DNA of 64,000 bases, taken from NCBI RefSeq assembly GCF_039912695.1, contig NZ_JBDSPJ010000023.1, positions 1-64,000 on the forward strand. The letters are read 5' to 3'. The notes beneath the pieces are model-generated. The model saw only the letters and a list, made by a program, of their open reading frames with translations, was not told the origin of the DNA and did not search any database. A program made the position numbers and the translations under genes. Below are positions 51,974 through 60,477 of the stretch, one piece after another (the stretch's first letter is position 1; each line of letters opens with the position of its first letter). Origin of the DNA: Pseudolysinimonas_A sp039912695 (GTDB lineage: Bacteria; Actinomycetota; Actinomycetes; Actinomycetales; Microbacteriaceae).

Positions 51974-52525
51974 TTAGGGGAGGCTGGGCTTTCGCCCACG
52001 GCGCAGCTGCGATCCGGCAGCCTGCACGGCGCGCGCCGCTCCCGCTGACGCGACGATGATGCCCGCCTCAACGCCGACGGCAGCAAGCATTTGCGGGTAC
52101 TCCGAAAACAGCCGAGCAACGATGACCCCGCCGGCCAACACGAACAAAACGGTGACGTAGCTGGAGCCCACGCGATGGCGTACCAGGAGCCAGCCCAGGT
52201 AGGGCAGGGCCAGGATCGCGATCCAGCGCGGTCCGGTCAGCAGGAACCACATCGCCAGGGTCGACGGCCACATGGCCAAAACCCGGCGCCACCCGGCCGA
52301 CGGCAGCACCGCCCAGCCGGCCAGGTGTGCAACGGTTCCCGCAAACAGCAGGAACTGTGCAAACGGACTCAGGGCGCTGCCGCCGGCGATCGCAACGCCC
52401 CCCGCGACGATCATCAGCAGTCCGCCGCTCAGGCGACTGCGGTAGGCACCCCACCGCAGGGGAATGGATGCTGTCGGCTCACGCCACGCGAAGTCCCTCG
52501 CGGTGGCCATTCGAGGGTTAGGCAT
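51974..52525 (-). CDS. Small membrane protein of unknown function
   Basis: A 183-residue protein with six predicted hydrophobic segments (LLMIVAGGVAIAGGSALSPF, FAGTVAHLAGWAVLP, LTGPRWIAILALPYLGWLLV, VTVLFVLAGGVIVARLF) and a short basic tail. The ATG at 52525 overlaps the upstream gene by 8 bp; ATG 52510 (MATARDF) is equally possible. No family recognised. Confidence 0.7.
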   Translation of the reverse strand: MPNPRMATARDFAWREPTASIPLRWGAYRSRLSGGLLMIVAGGVAIAGGSALSPFAQFLLFAGTVAHLAGWAVLPSAGWRRVLAMWPSTLAMWFLLTGPRWIAILALPYLGWLLVRHRVGSSYVTVLFVLAGGVIVARLFSEYPQMLAAVGVEAGIIVASAGAARAVQAAGSQLRRGRKPSLP

Positions 52526-52862
52526 TCATCGTGAGGTAGGTGATGACGAGAACGGCGAGAGTAACGAGCCAGAGGTAGCCGAGGGCAACCGCGATCCAGG
52601 CGAGTACGCGACCGCGTTCTCCACTCGTCTTGATCTGCGCGATGGCCAGGTGGCCGAACAGCGCCGCGAGTGGGCTCAACAGACAGCCCAGCACGAAGGC
52701 CAGTACGGCCAACCAACTGACACCCGGACCGGTCTCGTCAACGCCGTGCGGCCGCCCGGACACCATCCCGACGGTGAGCGGGACAGCAGTTCGCGCACCG
52801 CAGGCGATGCAGTACTTCCACCCGGGCCGCAGCGCTTCGCCGCAGTTCGCACAGGTCGCCAT
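52518..52862 (-). CDS. Zinc-ribbon DUF4190-like membrane protein
   Basis: A 114-residue protein. N-terminal zinc ribbon CANCGEAL...YCIACGAR (two CxxC knuckles) and two C-terminal helices with the DUF4190 pattern (LAVLAFVLGCLLSPLAALFG, GHLAIAQIKTSGERGRVLAW). Probably cotranscribed with the membrane gene that overlaps its 3' end. Function unknown. Confidence 0.82.
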   Translation of the reverse strand: MATCANCGEALRPGWKYCIACGARTAVPLTVGMVSGRPHGVDETGPGVSWLAVLAFVLGCLLSPLAALFGHLAIAQIKTSGERGRVLAWIAVALGYLWLVTLAVLVITYLTMNA

Positions 52863-52887
52863 TTCGCGTTCACATTATCGTGATCGA
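52863..52887. promoter_or_regulatory. 25-bp divergent promoter with overlapping -10 boxes
   Basis: Plus strand: TATCGT (52876-52881), 6 bp, GTG 52888. Minus strand: TAATGT (52877-52872), 9 bp, ATG 52862. The hexamers share two bases. Both genes would make leaderless or nearly leaderless mRNAs. Confidence 0.45.
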
Positions 52888-53850
52888 GTGAGCACACCCC
52901 GCCCGCTCGTGATCGGCCATCGCGGGGCGTGCGGTTACCGCCCCGAACACACCCGCGCGGCGTACGAGCTCGCGATCGACCTCGGGGCCGACGCGATCGA
53001 ACCCGACATCGTTGCGAGCCGGGACGGGGTGCTCGTGCTCCGCCACGAAAATGAGATCTCGGGCACAACAGATGTCGCGCGCCATCCCGAATTCGCCGAC
53101 CGGCGGGTGACGAAGACAATCGACGGCGGGACCCTCACCGGGTGGTTCACGGAGGATTTCACCTGGGCTGAACTCTCCACGCTGCGGGCGAGGGAGCGGC
53201 TGCCCGACCTCCGCCCCGGTGCCGCGGCTTTCGACGGCGCGGAACCGATCCTGCGCCTGAGCGACCTACTCGACATCCTCGACGCGGGTGCCGAACGCTC
53301 CGGACGGCCGATCTCGATCGTGGCGGAGGTGAAGCATCCCAGCTACTTCGCATCGATCGGCATTCCGCTGGATCGTCGGGTCGCCGAAGAACTGCGCGCC
53401 TGGGACGACGGTGACCGGATCATCGTCGAGTGCTTCGAGCAGTCGTTGCTGGGGCAGGTGCGCGAACGCGGCGTCGGCGGGAGGTACGTCTACCTCCTCG
53501 AGGCCCCGGACGCATCCCGACTGACGACCGAGGCGCTGATCGCTCTCGGCAGCGGTGTCGACGGCAGCGGTGTCGACGGCGTGAGTGTCGACAAGGCGGT
53601 ACTGCTGGATGCCGGCGGCCCGGCTCTCGTCGAGCGTGCCCACGATGCGGGGCTGTCGGTCTTCACCTGGACGCTTCGGCCGGAGAACGCGTTCCTCGCC
53701 ACCCGTCACCGTGGTGCGGGCTCCCCGGCGGAGCGCGGTGACTGGCGTGCCGAGTTTGCTGAACTGCTGGCGACGGGAGTGGACGGGGTGTTCGCCGATC
53801 ACCCCGACCTGGCCGCCGACGCCCGAGCCGCCGTCGGTCGTGAAACGTAG
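52888..53850 (+). CDS. Glycerophosphodiester phosphodiesterase
   Basis: A 320-residue TIM-barrel enzyme (UgpQ/GlpQ type). Catalytic HRGACGYRPEHT, metal-binding EPDIVASRDGVLVLRHE, and TWTLRPENAFL near the end. No signal peptide, so cytosolic. A 15-base in-frame duplication encodes GSGVDGSGVD (53551-53580 region). Its TAG stop is part of a TAGAAT box before pcrA. Confidence 0.9.
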   Translation: MSTPRPLVIGHRGACGYRPEHTRAAYELAIDLGADAIEPDIVASRDGVLVLRHENEISGTTDVARHPEFADRRVTKTIDGGTLTGWFTEDFTWAELSTLRARERLPDLRPGAAAFDGAEPILRLSDLLDILDAGAERSGRPISIVAEVKHPSYFASIGIPLDRRVAEELRAWDDGDRIIVECFEQSLLGQVRERGVGGRYVYLLEAPDASRLTTEALIALGSGVDGSGVDGVSVDKAVLLDAGGPALVERAHDAGLSVFTWTLRPENAFLATRHRGAGSPAERGDWRAEFAELLATGVDGVFADHPDLAADARAAVGRET

Positions 53851-53863
53851 AATTGACAGCACG
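53848..53863 (+). promoter_or_regulatory. Candidate short-leader promoter for pcrA
   Basis: TAGAAT (53848-53853) starts at the stop codon of the preceding gene and lies 10 bp before the pcrA ATG. Confidence 0.4.
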
Positions 53864-56212
53864 ATGAGCCAGCCTGCGATTGACGACCGGCTGCTCGAGG
53901 GACTCAACCCGCGGCAACGCGAGGCGGTGCTCTACCGAGGAAAGTCGCTGCTGATCGTGGCTGGGGCGGGCTCGGGCAAGACCAGCGTTCTCACTCGACG
54001 CATTGCGAGTCTTCTGGCGAGTGGCGAAGCGACGCCCCTGCAGATTCTCGCGATCACCTTCACCAACAAGGCTTCGGCCGAGATGCGCGAGCGGGTGCAC
54101 CAGTTGGTCGGGTTCGTCGCCGACGGCATGTGGATCTCGACCTTCCACAGTGCGTGCGTGCGCATTCTGCGTCGTCAGGCCGAGGTCATGGGCATGAAGG
54201 CCGGGTTCACGATCTACGACTCCGCCGACAGCCGCGCGCTGATCAAGCGGATCGTGAAAGAGCTGGATGCCGACACCCTCAACCTCACCCCAGGGATCGT
54301 TGCGGGCAAGATCTCGAAGCAGAAAAACGAGCTGGTGGATGTCGAGGCCTACGCCCGCAACATGAACACCGATGACCCTGCCGAGGTCGCGTTTCTCGAG
54401 ATCTACCGTCGGTACACCGCGGGACTCCGGCGTGCGAACGCGCTCGACTTCGACGATCTGATCGGCGAGACGGTGCATCTGTTTCGGGCATTCCCCGAGG
54501 TCGCGGCGCTGTATCAGCGTCGCTTTAGGTTCGTTCTGGTCGACGAGTACCAAGACACCAACCACGCGCAGTACGCCCTCATCCGCGAACTGACGCGCCC
54601 GATCAAGCCGCAGCATGTTCCCGACGACACCCGCACGCAGGTCGACGCGAGTGGCGGCCTACCCGGTGCCTCGCTGACCGTCGTCGGTGACTCCGACCAG
54701 TCGATCTACGCGTTTCGCGGGGCCGACATCCGCAACATCGTCGAGTTCGAGCGCGACTATCCGGAAACGAAGACCGTGCTGCTCGAGCAGAACTACCGGT
54801 CGACTCAGAACATTCTGGATGCGGCGAACGCCGTGATCGCGAACAACTTCGACAGGCTCGAGAAGAACCTGTTCACGACCGTCGGGGCCGGGCATCCGAT
54901 CATCGGCTACACGGGGTACTCGGGGCACGACGAAGCGCAGTTCGTCGCCGACGAGATCTCGGCCCTGCGCGCCTCCGGGATGCCGTACAGCGAGATCTCG
55001 GTGTTCTATCGCACCAACTCCCAGACCCGGCCGCTCGAAGACGTGTTCATTCGCTCGGGGCTGCCGTACAAGATCATCGGCGGTACCAAGTTTTACGAAC
55101 GCGCCGAGATCAAGGACGCGATGGCGTACCTGATCCAGATCGCGAATCCTGCCGACGACCTGGCGCTACGCCGCATCCTGAACACGCCCAAGCGCGGCAT
55201 CGGGCCGGCAACCGAGGCCGCCCTGCAGGCTCACGCCGACAAGGTGGGAGTTCCGCTGCGGGATGCCCTCGGCGACGCCGGGCAGCTCGACCTCGGTCCG
55301 AAGGTGACGAAGGCGATCCTCGACCTGGGGGAGCTCTTCGATGAGGTTGAGGCGATGTTCGCCGCTGCGGCCAAGCCCGCCGACATCCTGATCGCTCTCA
55401 TCACCAAGTCCGGGTATCTCGACGCTCTGCGGGCGACGCGCGATCCTCAAGACGAGGCACGCGTCGAAAACGTCGAAGAGCTGGTGTCGGTCGCGAAGGA
55501 GTTCGGCAAGAACAACCCCGAGGGCACCTTGCTCGACTTCCTCACCGAAGTGGCTCTGGTCGCGGCGACCGATGAGATCGAGGATGACTCGGGCTCGGTG
55601 TCACTGATGACGCTGCACACGGCGAAAGGCCTCGAGTACGACGCGGTGTTCCTCACCGGCGTCGAAGAAGACCTCCTGCCCCATCGCATGTCGGCGGGGG
55701 AGCCGGGCGGCCTGGCCGAGGAACGACGGCTGTTCTACGTCGGCATCACGCGCGCGAAGAAAAGGCTGTTTCTCTCCCTGTCGATGACCCGCTCCGCATT
55801 CGGTGACACGAGCGTCGCGATGCCGAGCCGGTACCTGCAGGAGATTCCGGCGGGCCTGATCGACTGGCGGCAGTCGCCGGGGGATGCGACGTCCCGTGGC
55901 GGCAGCAGGCCGCGCGCGCTCAACGCCCGGGGATATGCGGGTGGCCCCGCGCGCGGCTTCTCGTACTCCACCGAACTTCCTCCTGCGCCGCCGCGCGAGA
56001 AGCGCGAGTGGGCAAACGCGATCACCGGCAAGGTGCGTGACAACGGCGACCTGACCCTCGAGGTGGGCGACCGCATTCGGCACGCCGACTTCGGTGAGGG
56101 CCGGGTCATGCTGGTAACGGGCCAGGGCACGAAGTCGATCGCCGAGGTGCAGTTCGACCAAGCAGGCAAGAAGCGGCTGCTCGTCAAGATCGCGCCGATC
56201 GAGAAGCTCTAG
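53864..56212 (+). CDS. pcrA: ATP-dependent DNA helicase PcrA/UvrD-like
   Basis: A 782-residue superfamily 1A helicase for repair and replication-fork maintenance. LNPRQREAVLYRGKSLLIVAG in part (Q motif, Walker A AGAGSGKTS), LVDEYQDTNHAQY (II), GDSDQSIYAFRGADI (III), QNYRST (IV), TLHTAKGLEYD (V), VGITRAKKRL (VI). The C-terminal ~65 residues form the tudor-like RNA polymerase-interacting element (VGDRIRHADFGEGRV). The stop overlaps that of the convergent gene. Confidence 0.95.
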   Translation: MSQPAIDDRLLEGLNPRQREAVLYRGKSLLIVAGAGSGKTSVLTRRIASLLASGEATPLQILAITFTNKASAEMRERVHQLVGFVADGMWISTFHSACVRILRRQAEVMGMKAGFTIYDSADSRALIKRIVKELDADTLNLTPGIVAGKISKQKNELVDVEAYARNMNTDDPAEVAFLEIYRRYTAGLRRANALDFDDLIGETVHLFRAFPEVAALYQRRFRFVLVDEYQDTNHAQYALIRELTRPIKPQHVPDDTRTQVDASGGLPGASLTVVGDSDQSIYAFRGADIRNIVEFERDYPETKTVLLEQNYRSTQNILDAANAVIANNFDRLEKNLFTTVGAGHPIIGYTGYSGHDEAQFVADEISALRASGMPYSEISVFYRTNSQTRPLEDVFIRSGLPYKIIGGTKFYERAEIKDAMAYLIQIANPADDLALRRILNTPKRGIGPATEAALQAHADKVGVPLRDALGDAGQLDLGPKVTKAILDLGELFDEVEAMFAAAAKPADILIALITKSGYLDALRATRDPQDEARVENVEELVSVAKEFGKNNPEGTLLDFLTEVALVAATDEIEDDSGSVSLMTLHTAKGLEYDAVFLTGVEEDLLPHRMSAGEPGGLAEERRLFYVGITRAKKRLFLSLSMTRSAFGDTSVAMPSRYLQEIPAGLIDWRQSPGDATSRGGSRPRALNARGYAGGPARGFSYSTELPPAPPREKREWANAITGKVRDNGDLTLEVGDRIRHADFGEGRVMLVTGQGTKSIAEVQFDQAGKKRLLVKIAPIEKL

Positions 56213-56598
56213 TCGTCGAGCGTCGTGTCGCCGAGCGCTGTCGCGCCGCGTCCGCCCAGCGGGTCGTAGAGCACGCCGCCGAGCTCTGCGGCGAGGGCGC
56301 TTGAGACGGCGACGCCGCGCTCCTCAGCATCTCCCCACGGCACCAGCGCGTCGGTCCACCACAGCGTGTGCGGAGATCCTTCGGGGAGCGGGGGAAGAAG
56401 CCGACCGACCTCGGTGGGCACGCCCACCTCTCGGGGGTGCACCAGCGTGACGAGGCGCACTCCGTCGTCGAGCGCCGTGGCGAGGAACCGGTCGGGCGAC
56501 ACCTCGAGCGCGAGCCCGGGATGGGCTGCGCTGAGTGCCCGGGCCAGGACCGACATTGATACCGGCATCGGCGACAGCACGACGAGTTCTCGAGGCAT
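56209..56598 (-). CDS. Small protein partnered with the DUF6177-like gene
   Basis: A 129-residue protein of unknown fold (LVVLSPMPVSMSVLARALSA, LVTLVHPREVGVPTEVGRLL, ending GRGATALGDTTLDD). ATG at 56598 overlaps the stop of the upstream DUF6177-like gene by 4 bp, so the two are translationally coupled. It marks the left edge of the accessory island, immediately after pcrA. Confidence 0.65.
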   Translation of the reverse strand: MPRELVVLSPMPVSMSVLARALSAAHPGLALEVSPDRFLATALDDGVRLVTLVHPREVGVPTEVGRLLPPLPEGSPHTLWWTDALVPWGDAEERGVAVSSALAAELGGVLYDPLGGRGATALGDTTLDD

Positions 56599-57656
56599 CA
56601 GAACTCCCTCAGTTGTTGCCACCGTGGGTCGGCGAAGTCGAGCCCCAGCAGGTCACGCACCCGCTCGATCCCGATCTCGTCGACGAACGCGAGCAGCGCG
56701 CTCCAGCCGTGCGCTGTCGCACCCGGAAACCCGATCACGATCGACGGCGTGCGGGGTCGCCCGACGACGCGCACCACGAAAGGCCCCCGGAGCGAACCGG
56801 GATCGAGTTTCAGGTCGCGCACGGTGGTTGCGCCAAACAGGAGGGCGAGCGGCTGCACTCCGGGCGCGAGGAAGGGCCCGGTCGAGAGGTCGGGCGAACC
56901 GGTACGCATCCCGACGAATACGAACAGCGGGAGCATCTGACCCGGCTCGGCGAGCGCAGCCAGCACCTCGGGAACGGCAGCGACCGCGGCATCGGCAGCC
57001 GCGGTGCCGGGTCGCCCGACGCCGACGAGCACCTCGTCGATTTCCTCGACCCCGTGCCGGGTGCGGCTCACGGTAATCGTTCCCGATACCGGGTGGTCGG
57101 GCGATCCCGCGACCACCAGACGGGAGTCGTTCGGCATCCGCTCGCGGGCGAATGCGGTGAGGGTTGCCGGATCCCAGGGCCGGTCGACGGGCTCGTGAGG
57201 TGCCCACCCCGCGGGGAATGATCCGGACAGCGCGGCGAAGGCCTCAACTGCGCCGCCCACCCTCGCTTCGTCGTCGGCCCGATGGCGCAGCGACATCGAC
57301 ACGACGAGCTGCGTCTGCAACGGCCGGTCGAGGCGCAGAGTGTCGGGAGAACCCGGTGAGCCACCCACCGGATCGTCAAAGGCGGCAACCAGGGATGCGA
57401 GTGCGCGCCCGGTCAGACCGTCGCGGAGACCACTCGGGCCTCGGACGATCCACCGCCCGCCGCCGCCGGCAAGGGCGGAGCGTAACGGCTCCGTGAGGCG
57501 GCTGCGCTCGTCGCTGACGATGGCGAGGCGCAGGCCAGCCTGAGCAGCGCGCACGATGAGATCTGCGCGCGAGGGGGAGAGGATGACGAGCGGCGACCGC
57601 GTCTCCGAACGAACGATGCCGTCGGCGATGCTGTCGACCATCGGATGGTGCTCCAT
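56598..57656 (-). CDS. DUF6177-like protein
   Basis: A 352-residue soluble protein (SPLVILSPSRADLIVRAAQA, LQTQLVVSMSLRHRADDEAR, PNDSRLVVAGSPDHPVSGTI, GATAHGWSALLAFVDEIG). From memory of the family it resembles DUF6177, found beside type VII-secreted WXG-like proteins in actinobacteria; this was not searched. A second ATG at 57641 is possible. It diverges from the WXG-like toxin operon across 71 bp, which suggests joint regulation. Confidence 0.65.
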   Translation of the reverse strand: MEHHPMVDSIADGIVRSETRSPLVILSPSRADLIVRAAQAGLRLAIVSDERSRLTEPLRSALAGGGGRWIVRGPSGLRDGLTGRALASLVAAFDDPVGGSPGSPDTLRLDRPLQTQLVVSMSLRHRADDEARVGGAVEAFAALSGSFPAGWAPHEPVDRPWDPATLTAFARERMPNDSRLVVAGSPDHPVSGTITVSRTRHGVEEIDEVLVGVGRPGTAAADAAVAAVPEVLAALAEPGQMLPLFVFVGMRTGSPDLSTGPFLAPGVQPLALLFGATTVRDLKLDPGSLRGPFVVRVVGRPRTPSIVIGFPGATAHGWSALLAFVDEIGIERVRDLLGLDFADPRWQQLREF

Positions 57657-57727
57657 GGCCGGTGCGAAATTTGGTGCGCCGTCAACAATGCCGAGAACAT
57701 ATCATCTTGACTGGAGGGGAGTGCGAT
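57657..57727. promoter_or_regulatory. Divergent intergenic region of the toxin island
   Basis: 71 bp, more AT-rich than its surroundings (around 57665-57705). It carries GGAGGGGAG as ribosome binding site for the plus-strand gene. TATCAT (57700-57705) and TTGACG on the minus strand (57685-57680) are promoter fragments without well-spaced partners. Confidence 0.35.
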
Positions 57728-58063
57728 ATGGCGAGTTGGAGTGTGCTCCCGGACGGGGTCTGGGACGTTACCAATGACGTGATCGAAGTTGCCATCCCGG
57801 TATTTGACGCGCTGGATGGGCTCAACGACGACTTCGTGCTCGCGATCAACGGCACACGCTCGAGCGCGGTCAACGACGCCGTCGTCGCATTTTTGGGCAC
57901 CGCAGCCGACGAACTTCAGATGATCCAAGGCCGAGTTCCCGGTGCCGTCACCGCGGCGCGGGAAGCGACGAATGCGCTCAACCACGGTGACAGCGAAATG
58001 GCCGCGATCATCCAGTCCCAGGCGGTTCGCGCCGGCAGTCCTCCCCCGCACGGAGCGATTTGA
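57728..58063 (+). CDS. Small WXG100-like helical protein (DUF6507-like)
   Basis: A 111-residue predicted all-helical protein (MASWSVLPDGVWDVTNDVIE, NDAVVAFLGTAADELQMIQG, VTAAREATNALNHGDSEMAA). Its length, N-terminal Trp and NxxxxGDxEMA pattern resemble small ESX-associated proteins such as DUF6507. It probably pairs with the N-terminal domain of the next protein for type VII secretion. The ATG of the next gene overlaps its stop. Confidence 0.65.
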   Translation: MASWSVLPDGVWDVTNDVIEVAIPVFDALDGLNDDFVLAINGTRSSAVNDAVVAFLGTAADELQMIQGRVPGAVTAAREATNALNHGDSEMAAIIQSQAVRAGSPPPHGAI

Positions 58064-60477
58064 TGCATCAGCAACTCATCGATCCCAGCCTGATCCCGGG
58101 CCGGACTGTCGTACCCGACAATGTCACGACAGCAGCCGACGCAATCTCGGCGAAAGCTGACACGATCGGCCAGGGCGGTGTGGACATCACCCAGGCATGG
58201 AACGGGCTACGTGCCGTGTACTCAGCCGATGGCGCCGCGGTGCTCTATTCCGCAATGGGCCCGGTTGAGTCGGCATCGGAACGCCTCGCCGACGCGCTCC
58301 GGCGGGTTGCGCGCGCCTTCTACGACTACGCAGACACGACGCGACCGATCGTTCGCGACGCCGACGATCTCGTCGAGTCGGCTCGCATCTTCGTACGGAT
58401 CGCGAACGCCTTCACTCCTCGGATGGCTAACCCTGAAGACTTCTGGGTCGGCTTCGGCTTCGGGCAGACGATCATCGAGCACTGGTACGAGGACCCGAAC
58501 CTCAATCGCACCAACAACGACCTGGTCGGTCGCGCCTACCTCATCGGCGAAAGGTTGCGTGAGGCAGCTGATCAGTGCGCCGCCGACATCCGTGCGGCGG
58601 GCCGTTTGTCGTCGGGGGCAGTCGTAGCGGCAGCCACCAAGGTCCCCGACCAGTTGGAGGCGCCGTGGGGCGCAACAGGAGACCGCGAGGAATCCTGCGC
58701 CGAGAAGTCCACGGTCTTTGTTCCTCATCTGATCGGCGGCGCGATCGGCGGACTCGGCGAGATGGGGTCGGCGCTCGGTGCTCTTCTGATTGGCTACGAC
58801 TTCCGATCATGGCCACCTCCGCAGTTCCAGATGGTCGCCGGGTTGTTCACCGGGGAACGCGAAGACGGCTACTTCATGCCGGGAACCGCCCAGCAGCGTG
58901 ATACCTACGCCGCCGCGTGGCTCGGCCTCGCCCACCTGGCGACCGGTCTGGTCGGCTTCACGGGCGGACCCATCTACAGCGAGATCGTTGCTCCCCAACT
59001 GCGTGACTTGGGGTGGGACGCCGGTTTCGTCGACGGCACCCAGCAATGGATGCGCGACTCGAACACGGCGTCGTGGAACATGGTGACCGGACTCGTCGGC
59101 TACGAGATCCCTGACAAGTGGTGGGACGCGCAAACCTGGGACGGCTACAACGGATTCCAGCACTGGGTCGACGATCCGGGCGATCAGGCTGGTCGCTCGG
59201 TCTTCAATATCGCCTCCCTGCTCCTCCCGGTGAAGGGTGGGGGAGCCGTCGCGCACGGTCTGGAAGCCGCTGGCGACGCTGGTCGACTCGCGGATGACGC
59301 TGCCGGAGCCGCCACTCGGGCCGGAACTCACCTGGTAGACGGTGTTTCGGTCGTCGTTCGGCACGGCGATGACTTGGCCGTTGTGGTCGACGACGTCGCG
59401 GGAGTGGGCTCGCACGCGGCCCACGACCTCGCTGACTTGCGGGGTACGCGCCCCGTCGACGACATCGGCACGGGAGCGGATGACCTGGCGCGCAGAGGCG
59501 ACGACTCGCCCCCGCCCTCGCATCCGGCCCACGAAGCCCCCGACAGCCCGCCTTCGCATCCTGCAGACGGCGCGCCCCCACCGCATGACCCGGCAGCCGA
59601 GCCTCCCAGCGGGCATCCGGACTCAGAACCGACGCCACACGATGGCGATCCGACGCACGACGGTGACGGGCCCACTCGCGACCCCGACGACCCCGGCACG
59701 AATCCCGATGGGCCGCCAGCGAACCCCGATGACGCGACCTTGCCGTACGAAGTCGACAAGGTGGCGATTGACGTCGACCTGCCGCCAAGCCCGGCGTTCG
59801 ACGAGGCGCTGGCTGCGCGAGACGCGGCTGTCGGCGAACGTGCGGAGGCGGTCGCCGCGCGCGATGACCTCATCTCGGAGCTGCGGGATCACGGTGTCGA
59901 GGTGAACCCAGCCGAGTTGACGGTTGGGCATATTGACCGCGTGATCACCGACCTGAAGGCCCAGTTCGGATCGGATCCGGCGATCGGCGGCCTTCTCGAC
60001 GACCTCCTTGACGCGTCCGGAGCGGAACGCCAGTCGTTGGGTGACCTGCGCGCCGCGAGCGAGGATCTCGGAACGGTCGCCGCGCGCGACTGGCTCGCAT
60101 CGGAACAGAGCACCCTGCTCATCGACGATGTTCCCGGCTCTGGTCGGTTTGACCTCGTCGGCCTGTCGGCCGACGGTCACACGCTCATCGTGGTCGAGGC
60201 GAAAGGTGGTTCAGCGACGTTGGGTGAAGGTCGCCTGCTCCCGGATGGCGTGCGCGCCCCGCAGGGGTCTACGGCCTACTTTGCGGACGTGTTCCGCAAA
60301 GACCCCGCTCTCGGCGAGCTCTTGAACACCCGCCCGGATCTCGCGCAAGGTCTCGCCGGCGGCACCATCGGAGTCCGGTACGACTTGGTGCAAGCGCGCG
60401 GCACCGGAGCGGTGTCGGTCTTCGATCTACGATTGAACCAGCAATACCTCAGCGATCTCTTGGGAGGCCTCCGATGA
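58063..60477 (+). CDS. Putative type VII-secreted polymorphic toxin with PD-(D/E)XK nuclease tip
   Basis: An 804-residue modular protein. Residues ~1-200: helical WXG-like N-terminus (DITQAWNGLRAVYSADGA, Trp46). ~225-430: Gly/hydrophobic and Trp-rich middle (LIGGAIGGLGEMGSALGALL, WDAQTWDGYNGFQHWVDDPG). ~481-562: Pro/Asp/His/Ser linker. ~575-625: coiled-coil-like segment. ~640-804: C-terminal domain with GRFDLVGL (Asp697), IVVEAKGG (Glu712, Lys714) and an upstream ASEDLG (Glu667), the PD-(D/E)XK nuclease arrangement. An immunity candidate overlaps its stop by 4 bp. No own signal peptide. Target and activity are inferred. Confidence 0.72.
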   Translation: MHQQLIDPSLIPGRTVVPDNVTTAADAISAKADTIGQGGVDITQAWNGLRAVYSADGAAVLYSAMGPVESASERLADALRRVARAFYDYADTTRPIVRDADDLVESARIFVRIANAFTPRMANPEDFWVGFGFGQTIIEHWYEDPNLNRTNNDLVGRAYLIGERLREAADQCAADIRAAGRLSSGAVVAAATKVPDQLEAPWGATGDREESCAEKSTVFVPHLIGGAIGGLGEMGSALGALLIGYDFRSWPPPQFQMVAGLFTGEREDGYFMPGTAQQRDTYAAAWLGLAHLATGLVGFTGGPIYSEIVAPQLRDLGWDAGFVDGTQQWMRDSNTASWNMVTGLVGYEIPDKWWDAQTWDGYNGFQHWVDDPGDQAGRSVFNIASLLLPVKGGGAVAHGLEAAGDAGRLADDAAGAATRAGTHLVDGVSVVVRHGDDLAVVVDDVAGVGSHAAHDLADLRGTRPVDDIGTGADDLARRGDDSPPPSHPAHEAPDSPPSHPADGAPPPHDPAAEPPSGHPDSEPTPHDGDPTHDGDGPTRDPDDPGTNPDGPPANPDDATLPYEVDKVAIDVDLPPSPAFDEALAARDAAVGERAEAVAARDDLISELRDHGVEVNPAELTVGHIDRVITDLKAQFGSDPAIGGLLDDLLDASGAERQSLGDLRAASEDLGTVAARDWLASEQSTLLIDDVPGSGRFDLVGLSADGHTLIVVEAKGGSATLGEGRLLPDGVRAPQGSTAYFADVFRKDPALGELLNTRPDLAQGLAGGTIGVRYDLVQARGTGAVSVFDLRLNQQYLSDLLGGLR

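Noticed and set aside
57657..57727. Well-defined divergent promoter pair for the toxin island
   Set aside because: TATCAT and TTGACG fragments lack correctly spaced partners, so only a general regulatory region is listed.
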